Numbered from the stretch's first letter, positions 46,391 to 57,489 are shown. The stretch: DNA of 64,000 bases from Candidatus Planktophila lacus (GCF_002288385.1 NZ_CP016783.1:1116001-1180000), one strand, 5' to 3'. The notes: generated from the sequence alone by a model not told the origin. Numbers and translations: made by a program.

Positions 46391-47092
46391 ATGAGCCTTC
46401 ACATTGGAGCCCAAAAGGGCGAAATTTCCGAGAAAATCCTCCTCCCCGGCGACCCATTAAGGGCGAAATGGGTGGCCGAGAACTACCTCGATGGGGCCAA
46501 GCAGTACAACTCGATCCGAAATATGTTCGGCTATACCGGCACCTACCGCGGTGAGCGGATCTCGGTCCAAGGCACTGGAATGGGCCTTCCTTCTCTATCT
46601 ATTTACGTAACCGAGCTCTTCAATGAACACGGTGTTGAGTCTGCGATCCGTATCGGCACATGCGGTGCGATCCAAGAGAAGACAAAAGTCGGTGATTTAA
46701 TTTTAGCGATGACGGCATCAACTGATTCCAATATCAATCGTCGCTTCACCAACGGTTTAGATTTTGCACCACACGCAGATTTCGGTTTATTGCAAGCAGC
46801 GCACGAAGCTTCTAAGAAATTTGATCGCGTTCATGTCGGTGGAGTTTCATCGATGGATTATTTCTATGATGAAACTGATGCCAACGAAAAATTAATTAAG
46901 CACGGTGTGCTGGCACTTGAGATGGAAGCCAGTCAGTTGTATTCAATCGCTGCACGTAAGGGAAAGAAAGCACTTGCTGTGCTAACAGTTTCTGATCACG
47001 TGATTACACATGAAGCGATGGATGCAGATGCAAGAGAGCGCACCCTCAATGACATGGTGGAAGTTGCACTCGCTGCGCTAATCGCTAATTAA
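46391..47092 (+). CDS. deoD: Purine-nucleoside phosphorylase (DeoD type)
   Basis: Phosphorolysis of purine nucleosides for salvage. 233 aa from the ATG at 46391; a longer upstream frame exists, but DeoD proteins begin at about this point (MSLHIGAQKGEISEKILLPGDPLRAKWVAE). GTGMGLPSLSIYVTEL, RIGTCGAI, and ALEMEASQLYSIA with SDH later identify the hexameric type. One of two plus-strand genes; it converges with the PNPOx gene, overlapping it by 4 bp. Confidence 0.95.
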   Translation: MSLHIGAQKGEISEKILLPGDPLRAKWVAENYLDGAKQYNSIRNMFGYTGTYRGERISVQGTGMGLPSLSIYVTELFNEHGVESAIRIGTCGAIQEKTKVGDLILAMTASTDSNINRRFTNGLDFAPHADFGLLQAAHEASKKFDRVHVGGVSSMDYFYDETDANEKLIKHGVLALEMEASQLYSIAARKGKKALAVLTVSDHVITHEAMDADARERTLNDMVEVALAALIAN

Positions 47093-47100
47093 TTAGCGAT
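47081..47100. other. 20-bp perfect palindrome at the deoD / PNPOx convergent end
   Basis: ATCGCTAATTAATTAGCGAT is its own reverse complement. It encodes the last residues (I-A-N-stop) of both convergent genes. It could act as a two-way weak terminator. Confidence 0.7.
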
Positions 47101-47721
47101 ATGTGGAGGAACGGCAATACCAGCAGCATTTGCCGCGGTAATTGGTGCACCGAGCTTTGTTTCAATCGGAAGTATGCCCGCCCAAATCGGTAGAGCTACA
47201 TCTTCGTCATCATCTAAAGGATCACCTTCGCGTGACTTTGCCGAGATTTTATTGAGCGAGAGTTCAACGATCATCGTTGCAGCAATCTCTTTACTTACCA
47301 AGGGGCGACCGTATTTTGAAAGGCCAGGCACTAACTTTTCGGTAATTCGCTCCAGCGCTAGATCTTTCTCGGACTCTTCAAGTACTCGAGCAACCCCGAA
47401 GATCATTACCGATTCGTAGTTCATAGATGAGTTAAATGATGAGCGCGCTACGACAATTGCATTTAGCTGGGTTACCGTCACACATAGGTCAATCCCCTGT
47501 GCGATCTGGCGCATCATGCGGGAGCCGGTTGATCCATGAAGCAAAATACGGTCGTTATCGCGGGCAAAGCCCATTGGGATTACAAAGGGCAGTTGGTTAT
47601 CTTGATCGATAAAGCCTACGTGGGCTACATATTGGTTATCTAACAGGCGATTTATCGCATCGCGATCAAATAGTTCGCGTTCATCGTGACGTGCAACGTG
47701 GAACTTTTTTTCATCGCTCAT
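47089..47721 (-). CDS. Pyridoxamine 5'-phosphate oxidase-family flavoprotein
   Basis: About 210 aa from MSDEKKFHVARHDERELF (ATG 47721). FMN-binding split-barrel fold: VAHVGFIDQDNQLPFVIPMGFARDNDRILLHGSTGSRMM and VTVTQLNAIVVARSSFNSSMNYESVMIFGVARVLE are typical of the PNPOx-like group 2. Such proteins are often flavin or cofactor-dependent reductases; the true substrate is unknown, and it is not the classical PdxH. Confidence 0.8.
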   Translation of the reverse strand: MSDEKKFHVARHDERELFDRDAINRLLDNQYVAHVGFIDQDNQLPFVIPMGFARDNDRILLHGSTGSRMMRQIAQGIDLCVTVTQLNAIVVARSSFNSSMNYESVMIFGVARVLEESEKDLALERITEKLVPGLSKYGRPLVSKEIAATMIVELSLNKISAKSREGDPLDDDEDVALPIWAGILPIETKLGAPITAANAAGIAVPPHIAN

Positions 47722-47792
47722 TACATAAGTGTAATAAGAAAGGCCTGTCCCAACCAACGATTTATTTAGATGGCAGGGGTTCCAGGAAAAGC

Positions 47793-47828
47793 AAAGAGGC
47801 CCAATCCGTAGTGGGATTGAGCCTCTTT
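47793..47828. terminator. Bidirectional terminator after rpoC
   Basis: Stem AAAGAGGC / GCCTCTTT continued, after one mismatch, by CAATCC / GGATTG, 6-nt loop; GCTTTTCC follows on the minus strand. It begins 12 bp past the rpoC stop. Confidence 0.85.
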
Positions 47829-47840
47829 AGTGAGCTTGTG

Positions 47841-50800
47841 TTATCGAGGAATCTCGACTTCATCCAAGCGAACTGCTTCGCCTGAACCACCCTGATCGAA
47901 CGGTGTGAAGTCGTACTCATCGTATGCAGCGTAGACCGCAGCCTTTGCAGCTTCTGTAGGTTCAACGCGGATATTGCGGTAACGAGCAAGGCCGGTACCA
48001 GCAGGAATCAACTTACCGATGATGACGTTTTCTTTCAGACCGAGCAATGGATCGCTCTTCTCTGAAAGCGCAGCATCTGTAAGTACGCGAGTTGTTTCCT
48101 GGAATGAAGCCGCTGATAGCCATGACTCAGTTGCTAGTGATGCCTTGGTGATACCCATAAGTTCTGGACGACCTGAGGCTGCCTTGCCACCTGTTGTGAC
48201 TACGCGACGGTTTTCGGTTTCAAAGCGACCGCGTTCTACGAGTTCGCCAGGAAGTAGATCCGCATCTCCTGCTTCAAGCACTGTGATGCGCTTGAGCATT
48301 TGGCGAACGATTACTTCGATGTGCTTATCGTGAATGCCTACGCCCTGTGAGCGATAAACAGATTGGATTTCGTTAACCAAGTGAACTTGTGTTGCACGAG
48401 GTCCGAGAATACGAAGTACCTGCTTTGGATCAATTGCGCCGACGACCATCTTCTGGCCAACTTCAACGCGTGAACCTTCTTCTACAAGTAGCTTCTGGCG
48501 ACGTGTGATTGGGTAAGCAACTTCTTCTCCACCATCATCTGGTGTTACGACGATCTTCTTACCCTTTGCATCTTCACGGAATGAAACAACGCCGGCGGTC
48601 TCTGCGATTGGCGCAACACCCTTAGGTGTACGTGCTTCGAAGAGCTCGACGATACGTGGAAGACCGTGAGTGATGTCATCACCTGCAACGCCACCAGTGT
48701 GGAAGGTACGCATTGTTAGCTGTGTACCAGGCTCACCGATTGACTGTGCAGCGATAATTCCGACTGCTTCGCCGACTGCAACGAGTTGACCTGCAGCAAG
48801 TGAGCGACCGTAGCAAGCTGCGCACTGTCCGACCTTGCTATCGCAAGTTAGAACTGAGCGGATTTTTACTTCGTCGACACCGGCAGCAACTAGTGCATCG
48901 ATGACGCGGTCACCAAGATCTGAACCAGCCTTAGCAAGAACGGTTCCGTTAACTTCAATGTCATCAGCCAATGTGCGGCCGTATACAGATGTTTCAACGT
49001 GATCGTGCTTTACAAGGTTGCCAGCTTGCTGACGTGTTGCGATTGGAAGTACGAGACCACGATCGGTTCCGCAATCTTCTTCGCGAATGATTACATCTTG
49101 TGCAACGTCGCAGAGACGACGAGTCAAGTAACCAGAGTCAGCGGTACGAAGCGCTGTATCTGCAAGACCCTTACGTGCACCGTGCGTTGAAATGAAGTAC
49201 TCAAGTACTGAGAGACCTTCACGGAAGTTAGCCTTAATTGGGCGAGGAATAATTTCACCCTTTGGGTTAGCTACAAGTCCACGCATACCTGCGATCTGAC
49301 GGATCTGCATCATATTTCCGCGAGCACCTGAGTAGACCATCATCCAAACTGGGTTGACGCGAGGGAAGTTTTCTTCCATCTCTTTACCAACTTCAGCGGT
49401 TGCCTTGGTCCAAATTTCGATGAGCTCTTGGCGACGCTCGTCATCTGTGATGAGTCCCTTTTCGTATTGAGATTGAACCTTGTCAGCCTGTGTTTCGTAG
49501 CTTTCGAGGATCTCTTTCTTACGAGGAGGTGTAACAACATCTTCGATACCGATTGTTGCGCCGGCGCGAGTTGCCCAGTGGAATCCAAGTGACTTCAGCG
49601 CATCAAGAGTTTGAGCAACTGTGACCTTTGGATAGAACTCAGCCAACTTGTCAACGATTCCACCAAGTTGTTTCTTGGTGACATCAACATCGACATATGG
49701 GAAATCTGCAGGAAGTGCTTCATTAAAGAGTGCGCGACCAATTGTGGTTTCAATTGTTTCGCTTGTCTTTGTGATGCGGATCTTGATCTTTGCCTGCAAT
49801 GAAACTGAGTGCTGATCATGAGCCATGATCGCTTCAGCGATAGAACCGAATGCGCGGCCTTCGCCGAGTTCGCCTTCGCGTTCCATGGTGAGGTAGTACA
49901 AACCAAGAACCATGTCCTGTGTAGGAGATGTAATTGGTCGACCGTTAGCAGGAGACAAGATGTTATTTGAAGACAACATCAAGATACGAGCTTCTGCTTG
50001 CGCTTCAGCAGATAGCGGCAAGTGCACAGCCATCTGGTCACCGTCGAAGTCAGCGTTAAATGCTGTACATACGAGTGGGTGGATCTGAATTGCTTTACCT
50101 TCAACCAGTTGTGGTTCGAAAGCTTGGATACCTAGACGGTGAAGAGTAGGAGCACGGTTTAGGAGCACTGGGTGTTCTGCAATTACTTCTTCAAGAACAT
50201 CCCAAACAACTGGACGTGCGCGCTCAACCATACGCTTTGCAGATTTAATATTCTGCGCGTGGTTGAGATCTACAAGACGCTTCATTACGAATGGTTTGAA
50301 GAGTTCTAGCGCCATCTGCTTTGGCAGACCACACTGGTGCAACTTCAACTGTGGACCAACAACGATTACTGAACGACCTGAGTAATCAACGCGCTTTCCG
50401 AGCAAGTTCTGACGGAAACGACCTTGCTTACCCTTGAGCATGTCAGAGAGTGACTTAAGCGCACGGTTACCCGGGCCTGTTACTGGACGACCACGACGAC
50501 CGTTGTCGAACAAAGCATCAACTGCTTCTTGCAACATACGCTTTTCGTTGTTGACTATAATTTCAGGAGCACCGAGATCAGCAAGACGCTTCAAACGGTT
50601 GTTACGGTTGATAACGCGGCGATAGAGATCGTTTAGATCTGAAGTAGCAAAGCGTCCACCGTCGAGCTGCACCATTGGGCGTAGATCTGGCGGAATAACC
50701 GGAACGCAATCAAGCACCATTGATGCTGGGTGATTGCTTGTTGTCATAAATGCATTTACGACCTTGAGACGCTTGATGGCGCGAGTCTTCTTTGCACCCT

Positions 50801-51653
50801 TTCCATTTTCAGAAAGGTCGGTGAGGATCGCGTATTCAGCTTCAAGATCAAAAGTTTCAAGGCGCTTCTTAATTGCAGCAGCTCCCATGTCACCCTTGAA
50901 GTAGATTCCGTAACGATCGCGCATTTCGCGGTAGAGGTTCTCGTCGCCTTCAAGATCTTGAACCTTGAGGTTCTTAAAGCGAGCCCAAACATCTTCCAAG
51001 CGAGTTATTTCGCGTTCAGCGCGATCACGAAGTGTCTTGAGCTCACGCTCTGCAGATTCGCGAACCTTGCGCTTTACATCTGACTTTGCATCTTCTGCTT
51101 CGAGTTCAGCAAGATCAGATTCGAGCTTCTTCTGGCGGCCATCGAGATCATTGTCGCGACGTGTTTCGATCTTCTTACGATCGCTAGCCAGCTTCTTCTC
51201 GAGCTGTGGCATGTCTTCTTCGCGGCCTTCTGCATCAACTTCAGTGATCATGTATGCAGCGAAGTAAATAACCTTTTCAAGATCCTTTGGAGCAAGATCA
51301 AGTAGGTATCCAAGACGTGAAGGCACGCCCTTGAAGTACCAGATGTGGGTTACAGGAGCAGCAAGCTCGATGTGTCCCATGCGTTCGCGACGAACCTTGG
51401 CGCGTGTTACTTCAACACCGCAACGCTCGCAGATGATTCCCTTAAATCGAACGCGCTTGTACTTACCGCAATAACATTCCCAGTCACGAGTTGGTCCGAA
51501 AATCTTCTCGTCGAAGAGTCCGTCCTTCTCTGGCTTGAGTGTGCGGTAGTTGATTGTCTCTGGCTTCTTTACTTCGCCAAATGACCAATCACGAATGTTC
51601 TGAGCCGATGCGAGACCGATTCTTAATTCATCAAAGAAGTTGACATCTAACAT
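47841..51653 (-). CDS. rpoC: DNA-directed RNA polymerase subunit beta'
   Basis: 1270 aa, the actinobacterial size. Begins [42 protein letters not shown]. Zinc ribbon [19 protein letters not shown] near 60-80; catalytic Mg site NADFDGDQM; trigger loop region with [16 protein letters not shown]; second zinc site [13 protein letters not shown]. 17 bp after rpoB; followed by a strong terminator. Confidence 0.98.
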   Translation of the reverse strand: MLDVNFFDELRIGLASAQNIRDWSFGEVKKPETINYRTLKPEKDGLFDEKIFGPTRDWECYCGKYKRVRFKGIICERCGVEVTRAKVRRERMGHIELAAPVTHIWYFKGVPSRLGYLLDLAPKDLEKVIYFAAYMITEVDAEGREEDMPQLEKKLASDRKKIETRRDNDLDGRQKKLESDLAELEAEDAKSDVKRKVRESAERELKTLRDRAEREITRLEDVWARFKNLKVQDLEGDENLYREMRDRYGIYFKGDMGAAAIKKRLETFDLEAEYAILTDLSENGKGAKKTRAIKRLKVVNAFMTTSNHPASMVLDCVPVIPPDLRPMVQLDGGRFATSDLNDLYRRVINRNNRLKRLADLGAPEIIVNNEKRMLQEAVDALFDNGRRGRPVTGPGNRALKSLSDMLKGKQGRFRQNLLGKRVDYSGRSVIVVGPQLKLHQCGLPKQMALELFKPFVMKRLVDLNHAQNIKSAKRMVERARPVVWDVLEEVIAEHPVLLNRAPTLHRLGIQAFEPQLVEGKAIQIHPLVCTAFNADFDGDQMAVHLPLSAEAQAEARILMLSSNNILSPANGRPITSPTQDMVLGLYYLTMEREGELGEGRAFGSIAEAIMAHDQHSVSLQAKIKIRITKTSETIETTIGRALFNEALPADFPYVDVDVTKKQLGGIVDKLAEFYPKVTVAQTLDALKSLGFHWATRAGATIGIEDVVTPPRKKEILESYETQADKVQSQYEKGLITDDERRQELIEIWTKATAEVGKEMEENFPRVNPVWMMVYSGARGNMMQIRQIAGMRGLVANPKGEIIPRPIKANFREGLSVLEYFISTHGARKGLADTALRTADSGYLTRRLCDVAQDVIIREEDCGTDRGLVLPIATRQQAGNLVKHDHVETSVYGRTLADDIEVNGTVLAKAGSDLGDRVIDALVAAGVDEVKIRSVLTCDSKVGQCAACYGRSLAAGQLVAVGEAVGIIAAQSIGEPGTQLTMRTFHTGGVAGDDITHGLPRIVELFEARTPKGVAPIAETAGVVSFREDAKGKKIVVTPDDGGEEVAYPITRRQKLLVEEGSRVEVGQKMVVGAIDPKQVLRILGPRATQVHLVNEIQSVYRSQGVGIHDKHIEVIVRQMLKRITVLEAGDADLLPGELVERGRFETENRRVVTTGGKAASGRPELMGITKASLATESWLSAASFQETTRVLTDAALSEKSDPLLGLKENVIIGKLIPAGTGLARYRNIRVEPTEAAKAAVYAAYDEYDFTPFDQGGSGEAVRLDEVEIPR

Positions 51654-51670
51654 AGTTATTTATCCCTCTC

Positions 51671-54600
51671 TCAAACTTCTTCTACAGAGCTTGGTTCAAC
51701 TCGTGACAAGTTGATACCTAACTCTTCGGCGGCACGGAAAATTTCTTCATCGTTATCGCGCATTTCAATTGCGACACCTTCTGAAGAGAGAACTTCGACG
51801 TTCAAGCAGAGTGATTGCATTTCCTTGATAAGTACCTTGAATGACTCAGGGATACCTGGCTCAGGGATGTTCTCGCCCTTAACGATCGCTTCGTAAACCT
51901 TTACGCGTCCGAGAACGTCGTCAGATTTAATTGTGAGGAGTTCTTGGAGTGTGTAAGCAGCTCCATAGGCTTCAAGTGCCCAAACTTCCATTTCACCAAA
52001 TCGCTGACCACCGAATTGCGCCTTACCACCGAGTGGTTGCTGCGTGATCATTGAGTATGGACCAGTTGAACGTGCGTGGATCTTGTCATCAACCAAGTGG
52101 TGGAGTTTCAAGATGTACATGTATCCAACTGAGATTGGTGTTGGGTATGGCTCACCGGAACGGCCATCAAATAACTTAGCCTTTCCGCTTCGGCCGATTA
52201 GCTGAAGGCCATCGCGGTTTGGAAGAGTGCTTGATAGCAAACCTGAGATTTCATCTTCAAGTGCACCGTCGAAGACAGGTGTTGCGAACTTAGTTCCAGG
52301 AGTTCCCTTTTCTGCACCGATTGCGCGCATGTGCTTCTGCCACGCTTCATCGACGCCAGAGAGATCCCAACCAGTTTTTGCAACCCAGCCGAGGTGCATT
52401 TCAAGAACCTGACCGACGTTCATGCGACCTGGAACGCCGAGCGGGTTAAGAACTACATCTACTGGAGTTCCATCTTCAAGGAATGGCATATCTTCAACTG
52501 GAAGAATCTTGGAGATAACACCCTTGTTACCGTGGCGACCAGCAAGCTTGTCACCATCTTGAATCTTGCGCTTCTGTGCAACGTAGACGCGAACCAATTG
52601 GTTAACGCCAGCTGCAAGCTCGAAGCCTTCTTCTGATTCGAAGATCTTTACGCCGATAACTTTTCCTGACTCGCCGTGTGGAACTTTAAGAGATGTATCG
52701 CGAACTTCGCGAGCCTTTTCTCCGAAGATTGCACGAAGCAAACGCTCTTCAGGTGTTAATTCAGTTTCGCCCTTTGGAGTTACTTTTCCAACCAAGATAT
52801 CGCCAGGGACGACATCTGCGCCGACGCGAATAATTCCGCGCTCGTCGAGGTCTGCAAGTACTTCTTCAGAAACGTTAGGGATATCGCGAGTGATTTCTTC
52901 GGCACCTAGCTTGGTGTCGCGAGCATCGACTTCGTATTCCTCAATGTGGATTGATGTAAGAACATCATCTTGTACGAGACGCTGCGAAAGAATGATCGCA
53001 TCTTCGTAGTTGTGGCCTTCCCATGACATAAATGCCACGAGCAAGTTCTTACCGAGAGCCATTTCACCGTTTTCGGTACATGGACCATCTGCAATTACTG
53101 AGCCAACTTCAAGCTTCTGACCTTCAGAGACAACAACCTTCTGGTTGTATGAAGTTCCTTGGTTAGAGCGTGAGAACTTAGATAGTGAGTATGTCTGGTA
53201 AGTACCGTCATCGCCCATGACCTTTACTTCATCGGCAGATACTTCAGTAACAACACCTGAATGAGTTGCTGTAACAACATCACCGGCATCTACTGCAGCG
53301 CGGAATTCCATGCCAGTACCGATAAGTGGCGCTTCTGCGCGCATCAAAGGAACTGACTGACGCATCATGTTTGAGCCCATCAACGCGCGGTTAGCATCGT
53401 CGTGCTCAAGGAACGGAATCATTGCTGTTGCAACAGAAACCATCTGGCGTGGTGAAACGTCCATGTAATCAACTTCATCACCGATGATGTATTCAACTTC
53501 GCCACCACGACGACGTACGAGTACGCGCGCTTCTGCAAAGTGGTTGTCATCTGTAAGTGGTGCGTTTGCCTGCGCGATGATGTGTTCATCTTCTTCATCT
53601 GCAGTTAGGTAATCAACCTGATCTGTAACGCGACCCTTTACAACCTTGCGGTAAGGAGTTTCGATAAATCCGAAAGCAGTTACGCGACCGTAAGTTGCAA
53701 GCGAACCGATAAGACCAATGTTTGGTCCTTCAGGAGTTTCGATTGGGCACATACGTCCGTAGTGAGATGGGTGAACGTCGCGAACTTCGAAGCCTGCGCG
53801 GTCACGAGATAAACCACCAGGTCCGAGCGCTGAAAGACGACGCTTGTGTGTAAGACCTGAAAGTGGGTTTGTCTGATCCATGAACTGTGACAATTGAGAT
53901 GTTCCGAAGAACTCCTTGATTGATGCAACAACCGGACGGATGTTGATCAGAGTCTGTGGAGTAATTGCTTCTACATCTTGAGTTGTCATACGTTCGCGAA
54001 CTACACGTTCCATACGAGATAGACCGATGCGAACTTGGTTCTGAATTAGCTCACCAACTGTGCGAAGACGACGGTTACCGAAGTGATCGATATCGTCCTT
54101 TTCTACGCGAACTTCGCGGCCGTAATCCATTGTTAGATCGCCGCGGTGTAGCGCTACGAGGTAGCGAAGCGTTGCAACGATGTCAGAGATTGTAAGAATG
54201 CTCTGTGAAAGTTCTTGATCAAGACCGAGCTTCTTATTTACCTTAAAGCGACCGACCTTGGCCAAGTCATAGCGCTTTACATTGAAATAGAGGTTCTCGA
54301 TAAGGTTTTGAGCAGCTTCCTTAGTTGGTGGCTCGCCCGGACGAAGCTTGCGGTAGATATCTAGCAGCGCTTCATCTTGTGTCTTGACTGTATCTTTTTC
54401 AAGAGTTGCACGCATTGATTCGAAGTCACCAAACTCTTCAAGAATTTGTTCTTCAGTCCAACCGAGTGCCTTCAAGAAGACAGTTACAGATTGCTTACGC
54501 TTGCGGTCGATGCGAACACCAACGAGATCTTTCTTATCAACTTCGAATTCAAGCCAAGCGCCGCGGCTTGGGATGATCTTTGAAGTGAATACATCTTTAT

Positions 54601-55123
54601 CTGATGTCTTTTCGATTGTGCGTTCGAAGTAAACACCTGGTGAACGTACGAGCTGTGAAACAACAACGCGCTCGGTTCCGTTAATTACGAATGTTCCGCG
54701 CTTTGTCATTACAGGGAAGTCACCCATGAAGACAGTCTGTGACTTAATTTCACCGGTTTCATTGTTGGTGAATTCAGCAGTCACGAAGAGTGGCTGCGAG
54801 TAAGTCATATCGCGTTCTTTGCAATCTTCGATTGAATACTTAGGTGGCTCGAAGCGGTGATCGCGGAATGAGAGCGACATAGTGCCCTGGAAATCTTCGA
54901 TTGGTGAAATTTCTTCGAAGATTTCTTCTAAACCTGATTTTGATGGAAGTTCTCCACGATTTGTATTTGTTGATTGCGCAAGACGTGAACGCCACAAGTC
55001 GTTGCCCAATAGCCAGTCAACGCTCTCAACTTGGAGCGCTAATAGGTTTGGAACTTCTAGGGGTTCGCGGATCTTGGCGAATGAAATACGTTGCGGAGCT
55101 ACAGAATTCTTTTTCGCGGCCAA
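51671..55123 (-). CDS. rpoB: DNA-directed RNA polymerase subunit beta
   Basis: 1150 aa. The start is TTG at 55123 ((M)[17 protein letters not shown]), with AAGGA 6 bp upstream and no better in-frame start. The rifampicin region reads [20 protein letters not shown] then RLSALGPGG, with the drug-contact Asp, His and Ser wild type and a natural Thr at the E. coli 518 position. [10 protein letters not shown] and the C-terminal EVLSSEG are conserved. Transcribed apart from rplJL, from its own promoter after the rplL terminator, with a hairpin-rich 5' leader. Confidence 0.97.
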   Translation of the reverse strand: MAAKKNSVAPQRISFAKIREPLEVPNLLALQVESVDWLLGNDLWRSRLAQSTNTNRGELPSKSGLEEIFEEISPIEDFQGTMSLSFRDHRFEPPKYSIEDCKERDMTYSQPLFVTAEFTNNETGEIKSQTVFMGDFPVMTKRGTFVINGTERVVVSQLVRSPGVYFERTIEKTSDKDVFTSKIIPSRGAWLEFEVDKKDLVGVRIDRKRKQSVTVFLKALGWTEEQILEEFGDFESMRATLEKDTVKTQDEALLDIYRKLRPGEPPTKEAAQNLIENLYFNVKRYDLAKVGRFKVNKKLGLDQELSQSILTISDIVATLRYLVALHRGDLTMDYGREVRVEKDDIDHFGNRRLRTVGELIQNQVRIGLSRMERVVRERMTTQDVEAITPQTLINIRPVVASIKEFFGTSQLSQFMDQTNPLSGLTHKRRLSALGPGGLSRDRAGFEVRDVHPSHYGRMCPIETPEGPNIGLIGSLATYGRVTAFGFIETPYRKVVKGRVTDQVDYLTADEEDEHIIAQANAPLTDDNHFAEARVLVRRRGGEVEYIIGDEVDYMDVSPRQMVSVATAMIPFLEHDDANRALMGSNMMRQSVPLMRAEAPLIGTGMEFRAAVDAGDVVTATHSGVVTEVSADEVKVMGDDGTYQTYSLSKFSRSNQGTSYNQKVVVSEGQKLEVGSVIADGPCTENGEMALGKNLLVAFMSWEGHNYEDAIILSQRLVQDDVLTSIHIEEYEVDARDTKLGAEEITRDIPNVSEEVLADLDERGIIRVGADVVPGDILVGKVTPKGETELTPEERLLRAIFGEKAREVRDTSLKVPHGESGKVIGVKIFESEEGFELAAGVNQLVRVYVAQKRKIQDGDKLAGRHGNKGVISKILPVEDMPFLEDGTPVDVVLNPLGVPGRMNVGQVLEMHLGWVAKTGWDLSGVDEAWQKHMRAIGAEKGTPGTKFATPVFDGALEDEISGLLSSTLPNRDGLQLIGRSGKAKLFDGRSGEPYPTPISVGYMYILKLHHLVDDKIHARSTGPYSMITQQPLGGKAQFGGQRFGEMEVWALEAYGAAYTLQELLTIKSDDVLGRVKVYEAIVKGENIPEPGIPESFKVLIKEMQSLCLNVEVLSSEGVAIEMRDNDEEIFRAAEELGINLSRVEPSSVEEV

Positions 55124-55138
55124 GAGATGTCCTTCCAG

Positions 55139-55177
55139 ACAATGTTCACTTACAACATTGTTTTTTTAACAATGTTG
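55139..55177 (-). promoter_or_regulatory. Three-arm alternative hairpin in the rpoB leader
   Basis: On the minus strand CAACATTGTT pairs with AACAATGTTG (55153-55177, 10 bp) around an AAAAA loop. A third arm, AACATTGT (55139-55146), can instead pair with ACAATGTT of the middle arm (8 bp, 7-nt loop). The third arm ends 2-4 bp before the ribosome-binding site of rpoB. Same layout as the hairpin before secY. Confidence 0.6.
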
Positions 55178-55186
55178 ATTCACAAA

Positions 55187-55200
55187 GTGCGAGAACGCAC
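55187..55200 (-). other. Small hairpin in the rpoB leader
   Basis: GTGCG/CGCAC stem with a 4-nt loop, 10 bp upstream of the three-arm element. Confidence 0.45.
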
Positions 55201-55295
55201 AACTATTAGGTCTCAGCCGCTATATGCCCTGACCATAGAAGATTTATGCGAAGGGCAAGAGTAACGCTCACCCCCTCAGCCTGTCCAACCGGCCT

Positions 55296-55325
55296 CTTAT
55301 ACCCCCAAACCCTCCCCTTTGTCAG
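55296..55325 (-). promoter_or_regulatory. Candidate rpoBC promoter
   Basis: CTGACA (-35, 55320-55325), 18-bp spacer, TATAAG (-10, 55296-55301), just beyond the rplL terminator. It would give an rpoB leader of about 165 nt. Confidence 0.5.
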
Positions 55326-55343
55326 GCGATTGTGGAAGAAAAA

Positions 55344-55370
55344 AGCCCGGCCCCACGAGGGGACCGGGCT
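55344..55370 (-). terminator. Intrinsic terminator after rplL
   Basis: Strong GC stem AGCCCGG...CCGGGCT extended by CCCC/GGGG with a single bulge and followed on the minus strand by TTTTTTC. Textbook Rho-independent terminator 15 bp past the rplL stop. Confidence 0.92.
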
Positions 55371-55384
55371 CTTTTACGCTGAAC

Positions 55385-55771
55385 TTATTTGAGTGTGACC
55401 TTTGCGCCAGCTGCTTCGAGAGCCGCCTTTGCCTTCTCTGCTGTCTCCTTGTTTGCCTTCTCAAGAAGTGTTGCTGGAGTTGCATCAACTAGGTCCTTTG
55501 CCTCCTTCAAGCCAAGGCTTGAATTGAGGTTACGAACTTCCTTGATCACTGCAATCTTCTGTGAGCCTGCATCTTCGAGGATAACTGTGAATTCATCTTG
55601 ACCAGCATCTGCTGCGCCGCCTGCTGCTGCGCCGCCTGCTGCTGCAGCTGCAACTGGTGCTGCTGCTGTTACATCGAATTCAGTTTCGAATGCCTTAACG
55701 AACTCTGAAAGTTCGACAAGTGTCATTTCCTTGAACTGAGCCATTAGATCTGCTGATGAGAGCTTTGCCAT
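55385..55771 (-). CDS. rplL: 50S ribosomal protein L7/L12
   Basis: Stalk protein, 128 aa. N-terminal dimer domain [29 protein letters not shown], Ala/Gly hinge ([16 protein letters not shown]), C-terminal factor-binding domain [36 protein letters not shown]. 18 bp after rplJ. Confidence 0.97.
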   Translation of the reverse strand: MAKLSSADLMAQFKEMTLVELSEFVKAFETEFDVTAAAPVAAAAAGGAAAGGAADAGQDEFTVILEDAGSQKIAVIKEVRNLNSSLGLKEAKDLVDATPATLLEKANKETAEKAKAALEAAGAKVTLK

Positions 55772-55789
55772 TTTATATTTTCCTTTTCT

Positions 55790-56434
55790 TTATTCCGCTG
55801 GAGTTTCTGCTGCATCTGTTGCTTCTGCAGCAACTTCAGCGACAACTTCTTCTGTTACTTCTGCAACTGCTTCAGCAGCTGGTGCTGCCTCTTCAACTGC
55901 CGGAGCTGCTGGGGTTTCAACCACAGCTGCTGGTGCTGCTGCAACTGGTGCACCAGCTTCCATCTTGATGCGAAGTGCATCGAAGATACGCGCTGCCTTA
56001 GCAAGCGATCCCTTCATTGCACCAGCAAGCTTTGCCAAGAGAACCTCACGGGACTCAAGATCAGCAAGCTGCATGATTTCTGCAGTTGTAACGAACTTGC
56101 CTTCGTAGATTCCACCCTTAACAACAAGTAGTGGGTTCTCCTTCTGGAAGTTCTTTAGATTACGAGCTGCATCAATTGGATCTCCCTTGATGAAAGCAAG
56201 TGCTGAAGGACCAACAAGTAGATCATCAGAGATATCTACGCCGGCGTTCTTAGCTGCAATCTTTGTAAGGGTGTTCTTAACGACGCTGTACTTGGTATCT
56301 GAACCAAGGCTGCGACGCAATTCCTTCATCGAAGTCACGGTTAGACCGCGGTATTCGGTTAGGTAGGTTGCATTAGCTGACTTGAAATCTTCAGTCAGTT
56401 CAGCAACTGCTGCTTCTTTTACTGGGCGAGCCAT
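55790..56434 (-). CDS. rplJ: 50S ribosomal protein L10 with long acidic tail
   Basis: About 214 aa from [20 protein letters not shown] (ATG 56434, AAGGAAAGGTG upstream). Core [20 protein letters not shown] and [16 protein letters not shown], normal L10 length to about 170. The last ~45 residues are an Ala/Glu/Val/Pro-rich tail ([20 protein letters not shown]) not needed by L10. Preceded by an L10-type leader with attenuator. Confidence 0.95.
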   Translation of the reverse strand: MARPVKEAAVAELTEDFKSANATYLTEYRGLTVTSMKELRRSLGSDTKYSVVKNTLTKIAAKNAGVDISDDLLVGPSALAFIKGDPIDAARNLKNFQKENPLLVVKGGIYEGKFVTTAEIMQLADLESREVLLAKLAGAMKGSLAKAARIFDALRIKMEAGAPVAAAPAAVVETPAAPAVEEAAPAAEAVAEVTEEVVAEVAAEATDAAETPAE

Positions 56435-56482
56435 TCGGTTCACCTTTCCTTTTACATTACGACTTTGGTCAATAAAAGAAAA

Positions 56483-56511
56483 AATCCGTGACGCGTAAAT
56501 GCGCACGGATT
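56483..56511 (-). terminator. Attenuator-like terminator in the L10 leader
   Basis: AATCCGTG / CACGGATT stem with inner GC pairs, followed on the minus strand by TTTTTTCTTTT, about 50 bp before rplJ. It lies downstream of the rplJ promoter, so it can control read-through. Confidence 0.75.
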
Positions 56512-56584
56512 AATGTGAACACCTACGCGGGCTGATTTCTCAATTATCTGGTTCTTACGAACCAGACCTGCGGTCTTTGGTTAT
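56512..56584 (-). ncRNA. Ribosomal protein L10 leader (putative)
   Basis: The 5' leader between the rplJ promoter and the attenuator. It has a perfect 8-bp hairpin TCTGGTTC/GAACCAGA, the segment AAGACCGCAGGT and the later GCCCGCGTAGGT, resembling L10 leaders of other bacteria, where the L10-L12 complex binds to repress rplJL. Recognised by eye; a covariance-model search would confirm it. Confidence 0.6.
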
Positions 56585-56590
56585 GGCAGA

Positions 56591-56620
56591 ACTTTAAGGG
56601 TTTGCGTAAAGCGGGGTCAA
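56591..56620 (-). promoter_or_regulatory. Promoter for rplJ-rplL
   Basis: TTGACC (-35, 56615-56620), 18-bp spacer, TAAAGT (-10, 56591-56596). Same hexamers as the rplM promoter. It directly follows the rplA terminator. Confidence 0.65.
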
Positions 56621-56631
56621 ATCCGAGCGCA

Positions 56632-56702
56632 AAAAATCCGGCTCCCGGTGGAGCGAAGGGACTTTAACGAGCAAGTCCCAAGCCCGCCGGGGCCGGATTT
56701 TT
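56632..56702 (-). terminator. Large branched terminator after rplA
   Basis: Outer stem AAAAATCCGGC / GCCGGATTTTT (11 bp), inner CCCGG/CCGGG and a 7-bp GGGACTT/AAGTCCC hairpin inside; TTTTTT follows on the minus strand. It begins 11 bp past the rplA stop and separates rplKA from rplJL. Confidence 0.85.
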
Positions 56703-56712
56703 CCTAAAGAGA

Positions 56713-57417
56713 TTAGTTAGCTGATGGTTCGCGAACTAGGTTTGGATCTACTTGGATTCCAGGTCCCATAGTTGTTGAAACAACTGCCTTCGCAATGTAG
56801 CGACCCTTTGATGAGTTTGGCTTTGCGCGGTGAACTTCATCGAGAGCTGCTGCATAGTTATCTGCAAGCTGTGCTGCAGTAAATGATGACTTACCGATGA
56901 TGAAGTGAAGGTTTGAGTTCTTATCAATACGGAATTCGATCTTTCCGCCCTTGATGTCATTAACTGCCTTTGTTACATCGGTTGTAACTGTTCCAGTCTT
57001 TGGGTTAGGCATAAGTCCGCGAGTTCCAAGAACTTTACCGAGACGACCGACCTTACCCATCAAATCTGGTGTTGCAACAACTGCATCGAAGTCCAAGCGA
57101 CCCTTTGAAACTTCTTCAATGAGTTCATCGCCACCGACGATATCTGCACCGGCTGCGCGAGCTTCGTCAGCGCGCTCTCCGTTTGCGAAAACAAGAACGC
57201 GAGCAGTCTTTCCTGTGCCGTGTGGCAAGTTAACTGTTCCGCGAATTGCTTGATCGGCCTTCTTTGGATCTACGCCAAGAACGAGTGCAACTTCAACAGT
57301 TGAGTCGTACTTAGTAGTTGTTGTCTCTTTGGCAAGTGTTACTGCCTCAAGCGGTGTGTAAAGGTGGTCTTTCTTAACCTTCTCTGCTGCCGCTGTATAT
57401 TTCTTTGAGCGCTTCAT
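56713..57417 (-). CDS. rplA: 50S ribosomal protein L1
   Basis: L1-stalk protein, 234 aa. [63 protein letters not shown] and the end [12 protein letters not shown] are canonical. 103 bp after rplK, with a hairpin in the gap. Confidence 0.97.
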   Translation of the reverse strand: MKRSKKYTAAAEKVKKDHLYTPLEAVTLAKETTTTKYDSTVEVALVLGVDPKKADQAIRGTVNLPHGTGKTARVLVFANGERADEARAAGADIVGGDELIEEVSKGRLDFDAVVATPDLMGKVGRLGKVLGTRGLMPNPKTGTVTTDVTKAVNDIKGGKIEFRIDKNSNLHFIIGKSSFTAAQLADNYAAALDEVHRAKPNSSKGRYIAKAVVSTTMGPGIQVDPNLVREPSAN

Positions 57418-57489
57418 TTCTTCCTCATTCCTAAGTCTTTCGACTTAGCTAGTGGTTGTGGTTAACGAACCAGCGAGGTTCTCCCACAT

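Noticed and set aside
53800-53930. Rifampicin-resistance change in RpoB (Thr at E. coli position 518)
   Set aside because: The residues that usually confer resistance (Asp, His, Ser of the cluster) are wild type; Thr looks like natural variation.
55139-55167. Plus-strand terminator (stem followed by seven T) upstream of rpoB
   Set aside because: No plus-strand gene reads into it; the T-run is the complement of the AAAAA loop of the minus-strand leader hairpin.
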